The notes: a model not told the origin generated them from the sequence alone. Shown: positions 45,672-55,549, numbered from the stretch's first letter. The stretch: DNA of 64,000 bases from JAMQKA01 sp043951865 (GCF_043951865.1 NZ_JBINJF010000014.1:1-64000); one strand, 5' to 3'. A program made the numbers and translations.

Positions 45672-47426
45672 CTAGTAGCCCGGGTTTTGTTCGTAGAGCC
45701 CTTCGCTCAACACAATTTCCTGTTCCGGAATGGGAAGGTACTCGTTTTTATTGGCTTCAAAGTGAGCCTCCCTGAGGTATCCTTTTCTCGTCTGTTCTAC
45801 TTCGAAGTAATTGTTAAGCACCTCTTCCACTATACCCCAGCGGACCAGATCGAAAAAGCGCCAGCTTTCCATGGCAAATTCCAGTCGCCGTTCCCAGCGC
45901 AGGGCCTCCCTGGCGTTTTCCTGTGTCCAGTTGATGTTGTCCCCATCCCGGTACGGTTCGATATTGTAGTTGGCCGGGGCGGAGCCATCGGAATACCGGA
46001 CCATGTCGGTACTGTTGGCGGCCCTGTTTCTGAGCATGTTGATCAGCGGCAGCGCCTCGTCTTCGCGGCCCAACTCGATAAGGGCTTCGGCTTTCATCAA
46101 TAGCACATCATCATAACGGATTATGTCCACATTTTTGGCGCTTCCCCAGAACGGACCCCAGGACTGGGTTCCCTGCTGGTCGGGATGTTGTACTTCCTTC
46201 ATGGTTGAATGGTGCCCATAGAGCTCCGGTTGCCGTGCCCAGCCTGCCTGGTACAGCCAGTCTGAATCATACTTGAAGGGGTGACCCGGAATGGCCACGG
46301 TGTGGCTCAGGCGCGGATCAAACGACTGTTGCAGGTAGGCGTTCGGGTCGGTGTCGCTCACCATCTGGTCATTGAAGGTGTCAAACAACGGCAAGCCGGT
46401 GTTTTCATCCGTCTTGAACGCGTTTACCAAATTATGGCTTGGTATATGGAACCAGCAACAGCCGTATTCCGGGGCCATGTTATAATTCAGCCCGTGCTCA
46501 TAATTCATCCGCCCTCCCTGGGACGTACCGTCGTCAAAGGAATGCTGCACCGCAAACACCGACTCGGGACCGTTATCGTATTCGGTAATGAAATTTTTGC
46601 CGAAATCATCAAACAGCTGATGTTTGCCGGAATTGATCACATAATCGGCTTCCACCACGACCTGGTTTAACCGTTCCTGGTTGATGTTGACCACATTGTG
46701 ATCTTCATCCTGCTCATACGCCTGGTAAAGCCGGGTTCGGGCCAGGTAGGCGGCGGCCGCTACGGCACTGGCCCTGCCGACCTCCTGCTGTTCGTCGGGA
46801 AGGTTATCTTTGGCAAACTGAAATTCAGCCGCAATTTTATCCAGCAGCTGGTCTCGCGTAAACTCTGCGTTGGAAATTTCCGCCATTTCTTCAGAGCTGA
46901 CGGTCTCATCAATCCAGGGGACCTGTTTGAAAAGGATGACCAGGCGGAAATAAAAATGAGCTCTGAGGAAGCGCATTTCTGCCACCCGTTCCTGCAGGGG
47001 ATACGACTGGTCCTGTACCTCCAGCTCGCCGATTTTCCGCAGCGCCAAATTGGCCCGCTCAATTCCCTGGAAGAGAGCCTGCCAGGCGCGGTGTTGATAT
47101 CCCTGGTCTGCCCGGATAAAGACAAAGCGCTCGTACCAGTCCATTTCACCCTGATCGCTCAGTGCTCCGCCTCCTTTATAGGCATCATCCGAGCGGACGC
47201 TGCCGTATAGCCAGTTCGACTCGTAGGAATAGAGCCAGTCGGAGTTACCCAGCGATGCATAGGCCGCGGTTGTCAATCGCTCAATACCGTCTGCGCCGCT
47301 GATGTCCTCTTCGTTTACGACCCCTTTGGGCTTGTAATCCAGAAAGCCTTCGCAGCCCGCAAGCATGATCGCCAATACAGGGGCCGCCACTACCAGCAGA
47401 TATGATCTAAATTTGAATGAAAACAT
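45672..47426 (-). CDS. RagB/SusD family nutrient uptake outer-membrane lipoprotein
   Basis: The surface glycan-binding lid partner of the SusC transporter. It is 584 residues. The lipoprotein signal is MFSFKFRSYLLVVAAPVLAI then MLAGC (Cys near residue 25). The N-terminal helical TPR-like half contains RANLALRKIGELEVQD, MRFLRAHFYFRLVILFKQVP, typical of SusD. The C-terminal half has LMKAEALIELGREDEALPLI then NMLRNRAA and the final REAHFEANKNEYLPIPEQEI. The gap to susC is 42 bp, and they are cotranscribed. Given the GH32 genes, it probably binds fructan oligomers. Confidence 0.95.
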   Translation of the reverse strand: MFSFKFRSYLLVVAAPVLAIMLAGCEGFLDYKPKGVVNEEDISGADGIERLTTAAYASLGNSDWLYSYESNWLYGSVRSDDAYKGGGALSDQGEMDWYERFVFIRADQGYQHRAWQALFQGIERANLALRKIGELEVQDQSYPLQERVAEMRFLRAHFYFRLVILFKQVPWIDETVSSEEMAEISNAEFTRDQLLDKIAAEFQFAKDNLPDEQQEVGRASAVAAAAYLARTRLYQAYEQDEDHNVVNINQERLNQVVVEADYVINSGKHQLFDDFGKNFITEYDNGPESVFAVQHSFDDGTSQGGRMNYEHGLNYNMAPEYGCCWFHIPSHNLVNAFKTDENTGLPLFDTFNDQMVSDTDPNAYLQQSFDPRLSHTVAIPGHPFKYDSDWLYQAGWARQPELYGHHSTMKEVQHPDQQGTQSWGPFWGSAKNVDIIRYDDVLLMKAEALIELGREDEALPLINMLRNRAANSTDMVRYSDGSAPANYNIEPYRDGDNINWTQENAREALRWERRLEFAMESWRFFDLVRWGIVEEVLNNYFEVEQTRKGYLREAHFEANKNEYLPIPEQEIVLSEGLYEQNPGY

Positions 47427-47468
47427 ATTAGTTACCTCGTTTTACGTTAAAAATCTCGAATTCCTTGG

Positions 47469-50400
47469 TTATATCGCCACGTTGAAGCCGAATGTGAATG
47501 TGCGGGGCAGGGGATAGAACGCCCCCGGGTTCTCAGGGTCTCCACCGGTGGAAAAATCACTGGATGAGATCGTAAACAGCTCGCCCCCGGTTACGTGGAC
47601 CCGTGCATTTTTCAAGCCGATCCTGTCTTGCAGTTCCACAGGCAGGGTGTATTCCAGCCGGATATTTCGGAGTTTTAGATACGACATATCCTCAATCATA
47701 AAGGTGGACATCCTGGACTCATTGTTGGCATCATCCAGAGAGAGGGCTGGAATATCCGAGTCGGTGTTTTGCGGGGTCCAGGCATCGAGCGCCATGGTGA
47801 GCAGGTTTTCTCCCGAATGGGTGCCGGCCCCGTAGAATACCCTGGATTTCACGGGATTAAACCGATCCACCCCATACACGCCCTGTAGGTAGAATGAAAG
47901 GGTGAATTGCCGGTAGCTGACATTGCCCTGGAATCCGTATTCAAGGTCGGGGGATTCATTGCCAAGCCAATCCTGGTCCAGCGTATTGACCACTCCATCC
48001 CCGTTTAGGTCTTTAAAGCGCAGCCGTCCCACTCCTTTACCGGGTTGATCGGCGTGGTTATCGACCTCCTGCTGGTTTTGGAAAATGCCGTCGGCCACAT
48101 ATCCGAAGTTGGAGGTAATCGACTGACCGATGATCGTTTTTTCCACATTGCCAGGAAAATCGCGGACTACGGATTCGGGCACAAATGTTACCTTGTTACT
48201 GGATGAGGAAAAGGAGGCATTAAATCCGTAGCCGATATCTCCCGAGCTGTTGTTATAGCCCAGGGCGACTTCCCAGCCCCGGTTTTCCATGGTGGCCCCG
48301 TTTTCCCACCGGTCGGCTCCTTCTCCAAGTATCGCCAGCCGGGGAGGCAATACCAGGATATCGCGGGTTTCCCGGAAGAAATAATCAAATGATCCGGTCA
48401 ATCGCTGGTCAAACAGCCCGATATCCAACCCCATATTGAGTTCATCCGTCTCTTCCCAGTTCAGGTTGGGATTGGCACGCTGCACTTGTTTCACACCCGA
48501 GGGGAGTTCCCCGGTTTGCTGGCCTGAAAGGGCATAGGCGGTGCCGGTGGGTCGGCCGAATGCCCCACAGCACAAGAATTCGGCGGTGCCGTAGGCCGGG
48601 GTGAAAAAGGCAAACGGGGCCTCGTTGTCGATGCGTTGATTCCCCATTCTGCCAACGCCGGCTCGTATCTTGAGATCGGATATAAAATCAAGGCTTTCAC
48701 TGTTTCGGAAGAACTCTTCACCTGAGATTCTCCATCCCGCAGAGAACGCGGGGAAAAACCCAAAGCGCTTGTCTTCGCCAAACCGGGAGGAGCCGTCATA
48801 CCGGAACGTGGCGGTAGCCAGGTACCGGTTGGCATAGTCATAATTTATTTTGGAAAAGTATGAAAACAGCCGGAAGCCGGTGGCGGTGCCGGAGACGGTC
48901 ATCGGGCCGGTTCCGGCGTCAAATTGCCAGAAGTCGTCGGTCTCCAGCAGAAAATCCTGCCGTTCGGCCGACAAAAATTCCGTATTACTGCGGGTTGCTT
49001 CCACTCCGGCCAGTATTTCGGTGCTGTGCTCTCCAAGATCAAAGGAGTAATTCAGCGTGTTATACCATGTCCAGTTGGAGGTAGTGCGGTTATCTTCAAC
49101 CAGCCTGTTGGGCTCGCGGGAAAGAAATCCAATGTTAAACTCCTCCAGGGTCACGGACTGGACCTCCTGGTCATAATCGATTGCAAAATTGGAGCTGAAT
49201 TCCAGGTTCTCCATGATGCTTAAATCCATATAGAAATTTCCATATACCGACCGTACCTCGTTGTTGTCGTCTCGTTGAAATGTGGATGTAGCCAGTGGAT
49301 TCAGCCGGTCGGAGAGTCCACCTCCGATCGGGCCGGCAAAGCTGCCATCTTCAGCGTATACGGGAATGATGGGATGCAGCAATGTAGCTGTACTTAACGG
49401 GTTCCCGCCGAACACGTAATCTGAAAAGGGCGTTTGCTCGCTTCTGGCAAGCTGCATATTTTCCCCAATGGTCAATCTGCCGTCAAGCAGATCCATGGAG
49501 GAGTTCAGCCGGAACGTAAACCGCTCAAAGTCATTAAACTTGACAACTCCCTCCTGAAAATTGTGACCGACAGATGCCAGCAGGCTGTAATTGTCGCCTC
49601 CACTTGAGAGCGAGAGGTTGTTTTCCGTACTCAGCCCGTTTCTGGTAATAACATCGAACCAGTCGGTATCGGCAGCCCGGATACCTCCCTGCACATTTTG
49701 GTCAAGCCACTCAACGGTTTCGATACTGTTCAGCACCGGCCGGCCATCCTGCATGGACCAGTCATAATCGTAATGGACCTGATCATTTGGGTCCGCCCCG
49801 CTGTTTACGGATGCCCGCCAGGCCGCCCTTCCGCGCTGCTCGGTATTCATGACATCTACCGTGGGGTACTGGCTTTCAAACGTCGTTCTGGAGTTGAATT
49901 CCAGCCGCAACTCACCGGGCTGGCCCTTTTTGGTAGTGACAATGATAACTCCATTGGAAGCTCTCGATCCATAAATCGAGGCGGCGGAAGCATCTTTCAG
50001 CACCTGGATAGACTCAATTTCATTGGGAGACAACAGGTCGAAGCGCCTTCGTTCCACCGGCTGATCATCAATGATATAGAGCGGTTCGTTATCCCCGAGC
50101 GTACTAATGCCCCGTATAAGAACCTGCTGGGTGCCGCCGCCGGGCGTTCCGTCCCGGTTGATCTGCAAGCCTGCCACGCGTCCCTGCAGGCCCTGCAGCG
50201 GATTATGCGTGGCTACTTCTGCCACATCTTCCGGGTCAACACTCGTTACGGAGCCCGTCAGCTCCCCCCGGCGCTGAACTCCATAGCCGGTAACGACCAG
50301 CTCCTCCCCAATCAGTGTTTGAGGTGCGAGTGCAATATCTATGAGTGCTCTTCCCTGTATGGGCACCTCCTGGGTTTGATACCCTATAAAGGAAAATACC

Positions 50401-50648
50401 AGTGTATCCTGCAGAGAGGGTACCGTTAATTCATACTGGCCCTCACTATCTGTCGAGGTGCCGATGGTTGTTCCTTTTACAAGGATATTGACACCGGGCA
50501 GGGTGCTGCCGTCGGCTTGATCCGTTACCGTTCCGCTTACGGTTTGTGAGCTGGACTGCGCGTCCTGGAGGGTCACTGCTGCGATTGCCTGGGAGTTGAC
50601 TGCTAATGCTGCCAGGCACAGAAAAAGTAGTATTTTGAACGTTTTCAT
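47469..50648 (-). CDS. SusC/RagA family TonB-linked outer-membrane transporter
   Basis: A 1059-residue TonB-dependent importer that takes up glycan oligomers with SusD. The signal peptide is residues 1-24. A CarboxypepD-regulatory-like domain (~37-115) contains VSGTVTDQADGSTLPGVNIL and STDSEGQYEL. The plug (~120-235) shows GYGVQRRGELTGSVTSVDPE and GTQQVLIRGISTLGDNEPLY (SusC signature). The barrel fills the rest, with a C-terminal strand PLPRTFTFGFNVAI. The usual end aromatic is Ile here. It is the first gene of the fructan operon and follows the LacI-site region upstream. Confidence 0.96.
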   Translation of the reverse strand: MKTFKILLFLCLAALAVNSQAIAAVTLQDAQSSSQTVSGTVTDQADGSTLPGVNILVKGTTIGTSTDSEGQYELTVPSLQDTLVFSFIGYQTQEVPIQGRALIDIALAPQTLIGEELVVTGYGVQRRGELTGSVTSVDPEDVAEVATHNPLQGLQGRVAGLQINRDGTPGGGTQQVLIRGISTLGDNEPLYIIDDQPVERRRFDLLSPNEIESIQVLKDASAASIYGSRASNGVIIVTTKKGQPGELRLEFNSRTTFESQYPTVDVMNTEQRGRAAWRASVNSGADPNDQVHYDYDWSMQDGRPVLNSIETVEWLDQNVQGGIRAADTDWFDVITRNGLSTENNLSLSSGGDNYSLLASVGHNFQEGVVKFNDFERFTFRLNSSMDLLDGRLTIGENMQLARSEQTPFSDYVFGGNPLSTATLLHPIIPVYAEDGSFAGPIGGGLSDRLNPLATSTFQRDDNNEVRSVYGNFYMDLSIMENLEFSSNFAIDYDQEVQSVTLEEFNIGFLSREPNRLVEDNRTTSNWTWYNTLNYSFDLGEHSTEILAGVEATRSNTEFLSAERQDFLLETDDFWQFDAGTGPMTVSGTATGFRLFSYFSKINYDYANRYLATATFRYDGSSRFGEDKRFGFFPAFSAGWRISGEEFFRNSESLDFISDLKIRAGVGRMGNQRIDNEAPFAFFTPAYGTAEFLCCGAFGRPTGTAYALSGQQTGELPSGVKQVQRANPNLNWEETDELNMGLDIGLFDQRLTGSFDYFFRETRDILVLPPRLAILGEGADRWENGATMENRGWEVALGYNNSSGDIGYGFNASFSSSSNKVTFVPESVVRDFPGNVEKTIIGQSITSNFGYVADGIFQNQQEVDNHADQPGKGVGRLRFKDLNGDGVVNTLDQDWLGNESPDLEYGFQGNVSYRQFTLSFYLQGVYGVDRFNPVKSRVFYGAGTHSGENLLTMALDAWTPQNTDSDIPALSLDDANNESRMSTFMIEDMSYLKLRNIRLEYTLPVELQDRIGLKNARVHVTGGELFTISSSDFSTGGDPENPGAFYPLPRTFTFGFNVAI

Positions 50649-51122
50649 AACTTATCCCAAAGTTAGAAGTTGGTATTGTATATGGTGATCCGGAAATGCA
50701 CGAATTACATCAATGGTAGAATCATATCCATCCCTGTTCCTTTCTGACTTTTATTGATATTCCCTTTTATTTCCACCCGACTGACATGTAAAACGATCCC
50801 CTTTTTATGTAATCGTTTACATTTTACATAAAAAAAATAAGGATTTACCCTTTTATTTTTACTAATGAGTGGATTATTAAATGAAATCGTTTACATAATT
50901 AATGGCAATATTGTTTACATTTTTTTACAAATTAGGATGGATTGCTGAGAGTTTGTGGCGTAATACTTTTAAAATTTGGTTGGGCGGGGATAAAGTTGAA
51001 ACTGTCCATTCGAAATGCAGCTGAATGTTTATGAAGCAGCTTCACCTGGGCTTGGCCTATAACCAAATTGCTCGTTGCATAAGTCTGGTTGCAGGGATAG
51101 ATGTTGCGAAGGGAAGATGGTT
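50649..51122. promoter_or_regulatory. Fructan operon promoter region with LacI-type operators
   Basis: This 474-bp AT-rich region between lacI and susC holds four sites fitting the LacI-family consensus TGTAAWCGWTTACA: a half site TGTAAAACGAT at 50787-50797, TGTAATCGTTTACA at 50808-50821, TGAAATCGTTTACA at 50882-50895 and CAATATTGTTTACA at 50906-50919. The second is close to perfect dyad symmetry. A Bacteroidota-like -7 element TAACTTTG (minus strand, near 50655) lies close to the susC start, but no clear -33 TTG accompanies it. The operators point to control of susC onward by the adjacent LacI protein. Confidence 0.6.
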
Positions 51123-52169
51123 TTATACCGTGTCGGCCGCTGATCGTGCGACGCTTGTACCACAGGATTTTCGAATAATGAGCTCAGAGTGCAGCTCAAT
51201 GTTGGAGATGGTGCGGGCTGGATCCCTGAGTCTTTTAAGCAGCAGTTCCGCCGCCGTAGTACCCAGCTCATATCCCGGCTGCCGAACCGCGGTAAGCGGG
51301 GGATTGAGAGCCGAGGCCCAGGACATATCGTCGAAGCCTACAATTGAAATATCATCAGGTACGTTCACATTTTGCCGATACATTTCCTCAAAACAGCCGA
51401 GGGTCATAAGGTTGTTCGTCGAAAAGATAGCCGTAGGCGGGGTGTCAAGAGATAACAGCTTGCGGGTGCCTTCAATGCCCCCCTGTTCCTTGGAGTTTCC
51501 ATAGGCAACCAGCTCCTCGTCAACCGGGATGTTGTGCTCATCCAGGGCTTTTACATACCCGTTGTAACGCTGGTCCGTGGTATAAATGCCTTTGATGCCG
51601 GTAATAATACCGATTCGCCGGTGTCCCAGCCCGATCAATCGCTTGACCGCTTTGTAGGCCCCGTTCTCGTTGTCGACGGTCACCGTATCCACATTCAGGG
51701 AAGGGATATGGCGGTCCACGAACACCACGGGGACGTTTTGATCAACAATTTCCTGAATATATTCGTGGTTACCGCTTGTCGGGGCCATGATCAGTCCGGC
51801 GACCTGTTCATCCAGCAGCGTGTCGAGATAGAAGTGTTCTTTTTTCAGGTTTTCGTCAGAATTACAGACAATTACACCGTTCTTGTTTTCATAAGCCACA
51901 TCTTCCACGCCGCGCGCAATTTCGGAAAAAAAGGGATTTTGCAGATCGGTTACGATCAGGCCGATCACCATCGACTGGGTACTCTTAACCCGCAGGCGGC
52001 GGGCAACCCGGCTCGGCCGGTAATTCAGTTTTTTGGCGGCCTTGATCACCCGCTCAGTGGTTTTGGTATTTACTTTTGCCGACCCGCTGAAGACCCGGGA
52101 AACCGTCGCGGTTGATACATTCGCTTCTTCTGCAACATCTTCAACGGTATAACTGTTCTTTTTTTTCAT
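51123..52169 (-). CDS. LacI family transcriptional regulator
   Basis: A sugar-responsive repressor of 348 residues. The N-terminal helix-turn-helix is YTVEDVAEEANVSTATVSRV, followed by the hinge LNYRPSRVARRLRVKS. The periplasmic-binding-protein-like effector domain spans ~62-340: MVIGLIVTDLQNPFFSEIAR, VPVVFVDRHIPSLNVDTVTV, GHRRIGIITGIKGIYT, ISIVGFDDMSWASALNPPLT. It lies directly upstream of the fructan genes on the same strand, and LacI-type sites are clustered before susC, so it is the likely operon regulator, with fructose, sucrose or a derivative as effector. A TTTACATTG half site near 52198 may allow autoregulation. Confidence 0.93.
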   Translation of the reverse strand: MKKKNSYTVEDVAEEANVSTATVSRVFSGSAKVNTKTTERVIKAAKKLNYRPSRVARRLRVKSTQSMVIGLIVTDLQNPFFSEIARGVEDVAYENKNGVIVCNSDENLKKEHFYLDTLLDEQVAGLIMAPTSGNHEYIQEIVDQNVPVVFVDRHIPSLNVDTVTVDNENGAYKAVKRLIGLGHRRIGIITGIKGIYTTDQRYNGYVKALDEHNIPVDEELVAYGNSKEQGGIEGTRKLLSLDTPPTAIFSTNNLMTLGCFEEMYRQNVNVPDDISIVGFDDMSWASALNPPLTAVRQPGYELGTTAAELLLKRLRDPARTISNIELHSELIIRKSCGTSVARSAADTV

Positions 52170-52465
52170 GTATGTAGTAAAAATACCATCTGCTCTGGTT
52201 TACATTGTTATCCAATGGCAGGAATTTACAATACGAATTTTGCCAATTATTTCGAAAATTTGATCACCCCTGCATAGTGTCAACGTGATATCCCCGAAAA
52301 ATGACTATTTCATGTGCCAATATTACAACCTCCCCTGAAGAGAAATAAGCAGGTGCCACAAAAGGAGTGTAACCTGTTTACTTGTTAACGTGGCCGGGAT
52401 GTGTCAGCCAACCAGTCAGTTTAAATTTTCCCAAGATTTCCGTTGCAACCATTCCTGGTATTGGG

Positions 52466-53452
52466 CTACCTGGTAACGACATCCATCTGGTCATATTCTT
52501 TATCCAGAAAATAGCGAATATTTTGCAACACCCGTTTGGCCATTCTTCGGGAGCACTCCTTCGTGCTGCTGCCGATATGAGGAGTGAGAATCACGTTGGA
52601 GAGGGTGCGCAGGTCGGCATCCGGGTCAGCGGGCTTGTAGGGTTCGCGGGCGAACACGTCAAGTCCGGCTCCGGCTAGTTGACCGCTTTTCAGGGCTTCG
52701 TAAAGAGCAATTTCATCGACAAGTGCACCGCGTCCGGTATTGATGAGTACAGCTCCCCTCTTCAGCTGATGCAGGCGGTCCCGGTCCAAAAAATGATGAG
52801 TCTCGCTGTTGGCGGGCAGATGCAGCGATACAATATCCGCGTGGGGAGCAATTTCAGAAAATTCTGTCGAAATTTTATTAACCCCGTATTTTTCCTTCAG
52901 CCGATCCGGGTCGCCTGCATGTTTTTTTAGCGCCAGTACATCCACCCCAAATCCAAATGACAAAATTTGGCTGACCCGCTTCCCGATGTTGCCAAGTCCA
53001 AGAATAGCAAAGGTTTTTCCATGCAGTTCTCTTCCCATAACCGGGTTCCAACGGCCCTGCTTGATCTCGTTGCTGCAGCGGCCCGCCATCCGCAGCACTT
53101 CGCCCGCCAGAAAGACCGTGAATTCCGCGACCGTGGAATCAAGGACGCCCGGTGTGTTGGTGACGACCAGCCCGTGTTTTGAAGCTTTGTCAAAATCCAC
53201 GCCATCGCAACCCACTCCGAACCGGGCGAGCAGACCCTTGTTGCCAAAAGATTGGTAGAGAGGTCCACGGTAGGAGTCAACATTGAGCACCACCGCTGCG
53301 GCCTGTTTTTCCTTGACCATGCGTGCGAGGGCTTCCTCCCCTGTCGGGGCTTCAAGAATATGTAAATCTGATATGGATGAAAAAAGCTGCGGTGCGCGGT
53401 TGTAGACCGAATCCACAATCAGTACCACGGGTTTTTGCTGCGTGCGTTGCAT
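52466..53452 (-). CDS. D-isomer-specific 2-hydroxyacid dehydrogenase (phosphoglycerate dehydrogenase-like)
   Basis: An NAD(P)-dependent dehydrogenase. The Rossmann motif is AILGLGNIGKRVS. Catalytic residues fit the family: Arg in NTGRGALVDEIALYEALKSG, Glu in DVFAREPYKP and His in ILTPHIGSSTKE. The dimerisation segment STVAEFTVFLAGEVLRMAGR is present. I place the start at MQRTQQKPVVLIVDS (53452); the frame extends to 53527 but the first 25 residues look non-conserved. The ACT domain of true SerA is absent, so the substrate could be glycerate, gluconate or another 2-keto acid. It is not clearly linked to the fructan operon; the lacI start lies 296 bp away. Confidence 0.88.
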   Translation of the reverse strand: MQRTQQKPVVLIVDSVYNRAPQLFSSISDLHILEAPTGEEALARMVKEKQAAAVVLNVDSYRGPLYQSFGNKGLLARFGVGCDGVDFDKASKHGLVVTNTPGVLDSTVAEFTVFLAGEVLRMAGRCSNEIKQGRWNPVMGRELHGKTFAILGLGNIGKRVSQILSFGFGVDVLALKKHAGDPDRLKEKYGVNKISTEFSEIAPHADIVSLHLPANSETHHFLDRDRLHQLKRGAVLINTGRGALVDEIALYEALKSGQLAGAGLDVFAREPYKPADPDADLRTLSNVILTPHIGSSTKECSRRMAKRVLQNIRYFLDKEYDQMDVVTR

Positions 53453-53716
53453 GATAGATGGTAGTGTTGGGTTACTGTTCCTGCTAAACTGTTGGTCCAA
53501 TTTCTTCGTTTCGGATCGAAAGCTCAATCCTATTTTTAAATTATAAAAAGGACGACCGGTGCCATCTCAACTATGAATCGTCAGGTTTACCGGAATGCAG
53601 ATGAAACCGATGCTGCAGATCACCGCGGAATGATATTCAAACAGTACCCGTGAACGGACTGTTTAGATCGGCAATGCCGTATTCCCGCGGGAGTGTATTA
53701 CAGGTCCAAAGCGGAA

Positions 53717-54769
53717 TCAGATGCTTATTTGGAAGTTAACCAGCACCTGGGAGTATTCAATAGATTGTTTGGTCGGAATGATATAGTTGAGTTGAATTTC
53801 AGAGACGCTGGTGGGAAAGATGTTGATCCCGGCCAGAATCGATTCGGTATTGACGCTCCCGGGCAACTCATCACTGGTGAAATAGTCCCACCGGGCCAGC
53901 AGCTGTGTTTTTGGAGTGACATGGTAGCCGGCGGTAGCGTGGTATCCAAACGGGTTGTATTGATCGGCCTGGGAATCCGCATCAAGCCAGGAATAGATAA
54001 ATTCGCCGGCCAGGAAAAGGTTGCTCTGAGTGATTCGGACATCCGTGCCCAGCAGCGTCTGGTCTCCCCGTATACCGCCGATAAACCCGCTGCGCCGTTT
54101 GGTTTCCCGGGAGGCGTTGACCCCGAACGTAATCTGGTCGTCGGAATGTTGCCGGTCGGTGTCAAACCGGGCTTCCAGTCGTCCGACATAGAGTAGGTGG
54201 GAGTCGTTATTTCGGTTTATTCCAAATCCATTGCCATTGAACGCGCCAACGCTGTAATGGAGGATACCGTCGGTGGTTTGTCCGGAGAGCTGAACCCCGA
54301 TCTGGCGCTTTGGAGCCAGTTGACTGACGGCGGTTGATCGATTTACAAAATCAATGGCGGCGGCCCCGGTCAGGTACTCGTAGCTGAAGGGTGATTTAAA
54401 AACCCCTGTTTTGACCTGGAAACCATCCGAAAACCGGTAGTAGGCCGCGGCATCCAGCAGGGCGGCTGAACTGGTAAAATTTGTTTGCAGCTGATAGCCA
54501 AATCCCTGGTCAAATTCGCCGTACACCTGCAAACGGGCATTGCCGACCAAAAATCCGTTGTATCCCGCGGAGCGTTCGTGCTGGTAGTCCCCGATGGTTT
54601 GTAACAGGGCGCCTACCGAAAAATAATCCTTTTTTAACTGCTGCTGAAATGCGTTAAAGTCGGGCTCCTGGCTGTCGGCCGACTGGGCAACGGCTACGGC
54701 AGAACAGAGCAAAATAATTGAGAAAGAGAGGAAAAAAGATTTAAGTTTTGTCGTGTAGCTTGCCATCAT
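53717..54769 (-). CDS. Porin, OprO/OprP-like beta-barrel
   Basis: An outer-membrane beta-barrel of ~350 residues. The start is MMASYTTKLKSFFLSFSIIL (54769 or 54766) with a signal peptide ending AVAQ; the longer frame to 54832 adds unlikely residues. Alternating hydrophobic/aromatic strands follow, e.g. RLQVYGEFDQGFGYQLQTNF, AYYRFSDGFQVKTGVFKSPF, QIGVQLSGQTTDGILHYSVG and GNGFGINRNND, then QLLARWDYFTSDE and LNYIIPTKQSIEYSQVLVNF ending in QISI. These fit the phosphate-selective porin O/P family. The real substrate is unknown. It diverges from arsR and is 440 bp away, so involvement in arsenic/phosphate handling is only suggestive. Confidence 0.85.
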   Translation of the reverse strand: MMASYTTKLKSFFLSFSIILLCSAVAVAQSADSQEPDFNAFQQQLKKDYFSVGALLQTIGDYQHERSAGYNGFLVGNARLQVYGEFDQGFGYQLQTNFTSSAALLDAAAYYRFSDGFQVKTGVFKSPFSYEYLTGAAAIDFVNRSTAVSQLAPKRQIGVQLSGQTTDGILHYSVGAFNGNGFGINRNNDSHLLYVGRLEARFDTDRQHSDDQITFGVNASRETKRRSGFIGGIRGDQTLLGTDVRITQSNLFLAGEFIYSWLDADSQADQYNPFGYHATAGYHVTPKTQLLARWDYFTSDELPGSVNTESILAGINIFPTSVSEIQLNYIIPTKQSIEYSQVLVNFQISI

Positions 54770-55173
54770 ACAATAATAGTTTTGTTTAATTTTGTTTAAT
54801 CTGTGATGTTGTAATTGATTCCGGCCATTCATCGTTCACCGCAGGTTTCCCGGTTAGGTTTTAGGGCCGGAATCGTGAGGTTATACAGGAAACGTCCGGT
54901 TGTTGTTTCCGGCTAGTCGTAATAGCCGTGCTGCAAGAGACTGTTACCGGCCGACTGGCAAAATGCGAATACTACCGATCAGGCTAATCTACGAAATTGA
55001 TCATTTGAAGGGGCTGTTTGAAAACCTATTCTGTGGCTAATCCTCGGTATCAGTGTCATCTGCGTTGCAGTATCCCGTAACCCCGACTGTTTATGGCTGA
55101 CATGACACTAGTTCGGAAACCAGATAAAAAATCCGCGATTATTTGGAGGAGAATACAAGGATGCATATATTAT
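54770..55173. other. Divergent spacer between porin and arsR
   Basis: About 400 bp. No protein-like frame, RNA or repeat was recognised apart from the ArsR operator just downstream. It should contain promoters for both divergent genes. Confidence 0.4.
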
Positions 55174-55196
55174 ATCGTTTTATTACGATAAACGAT
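55174..55196. promoter_or_regulatory. Predicted ArsR operator
   Basis: ATCGTTTTATTACGAT (55174-55189) is a near-palindrome with outer arms ATCGT/ACGAT. AAACGAT at 55190-55196 also mirrors ATCGTTT at 55174-55180. It lies 14-36 bp before arsR, as expected for an autorepressing ArsR site. Confidence 0.65.
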
Positions 55197-55209
55197 TAAA
55201 AGTTTAGCT

Positions 55210-55545
55210 ATGGCGATAACCAAGGAAGGTCTTTTCGAAGAAAAACAGAAGCGAACGGCGGCGCTGGCCAAGGCGATGGGGCATCCCGCGCGAGTGGCGA
55301 TTCTCCAGATTCTGGCAGACCGCCCGGGATGCATCTGTGGCGATATCACGGAAGAGTTGCCGCTGGCGCAGTCCACGGTCTCACAACATCTGAAGGCTCT
55401 GAAAAAAGCGGGTATCATTAAGGGCGAAATCGACGGAGTTCGCACCTGCTACTGCCTTGACGAGGAGGTCGTCCCGGAACTTCACGCCCTGCTCGGCGAA
55501 CTTGCCGGAAAACTACTCAAATCCATTAACAACGAATGCTGCTAA
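55210..55545 (+). CDS. arsR: ArsR-family metalloregulator
   Basis: A 111-residue winged-helix repressor. It has ALAKAMGHPARVAILQILAD (helix 1-2), then RPGCICGDITEELPLAQSTV and SQHLKALKKAGIIKGEIDGV (recognition helix). Cysteines in PGCICGD, TCYCLD and the terminal CC could coordinate As(III); the CxC pair before the recognition helix is at the classical ArsR (alpha3) position. The downstream arsM start is 4 bp after its stop, so the two are cotranscribed and self-regulated through the operator at 55174. Confidence 0.92.
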   Translation: MAITKEGLFEEKQKRTAALAKAMGHPARVAILQILADRPGCICGDITEELPLAQSTVSQHLKALKKAGIIKGEIDGVRTCYCLDEEVVPELHALLGELAGKLLKSINNECC

Positions 55546-55549
55546 CACC

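Noticed and set aside
55457..55549. Extended N-terminus for arsM overlapping arsR
   Set aside because: It would be read from the arsR coding region in another frame; ATG 55550 fits the family start and the 4-bp gap.
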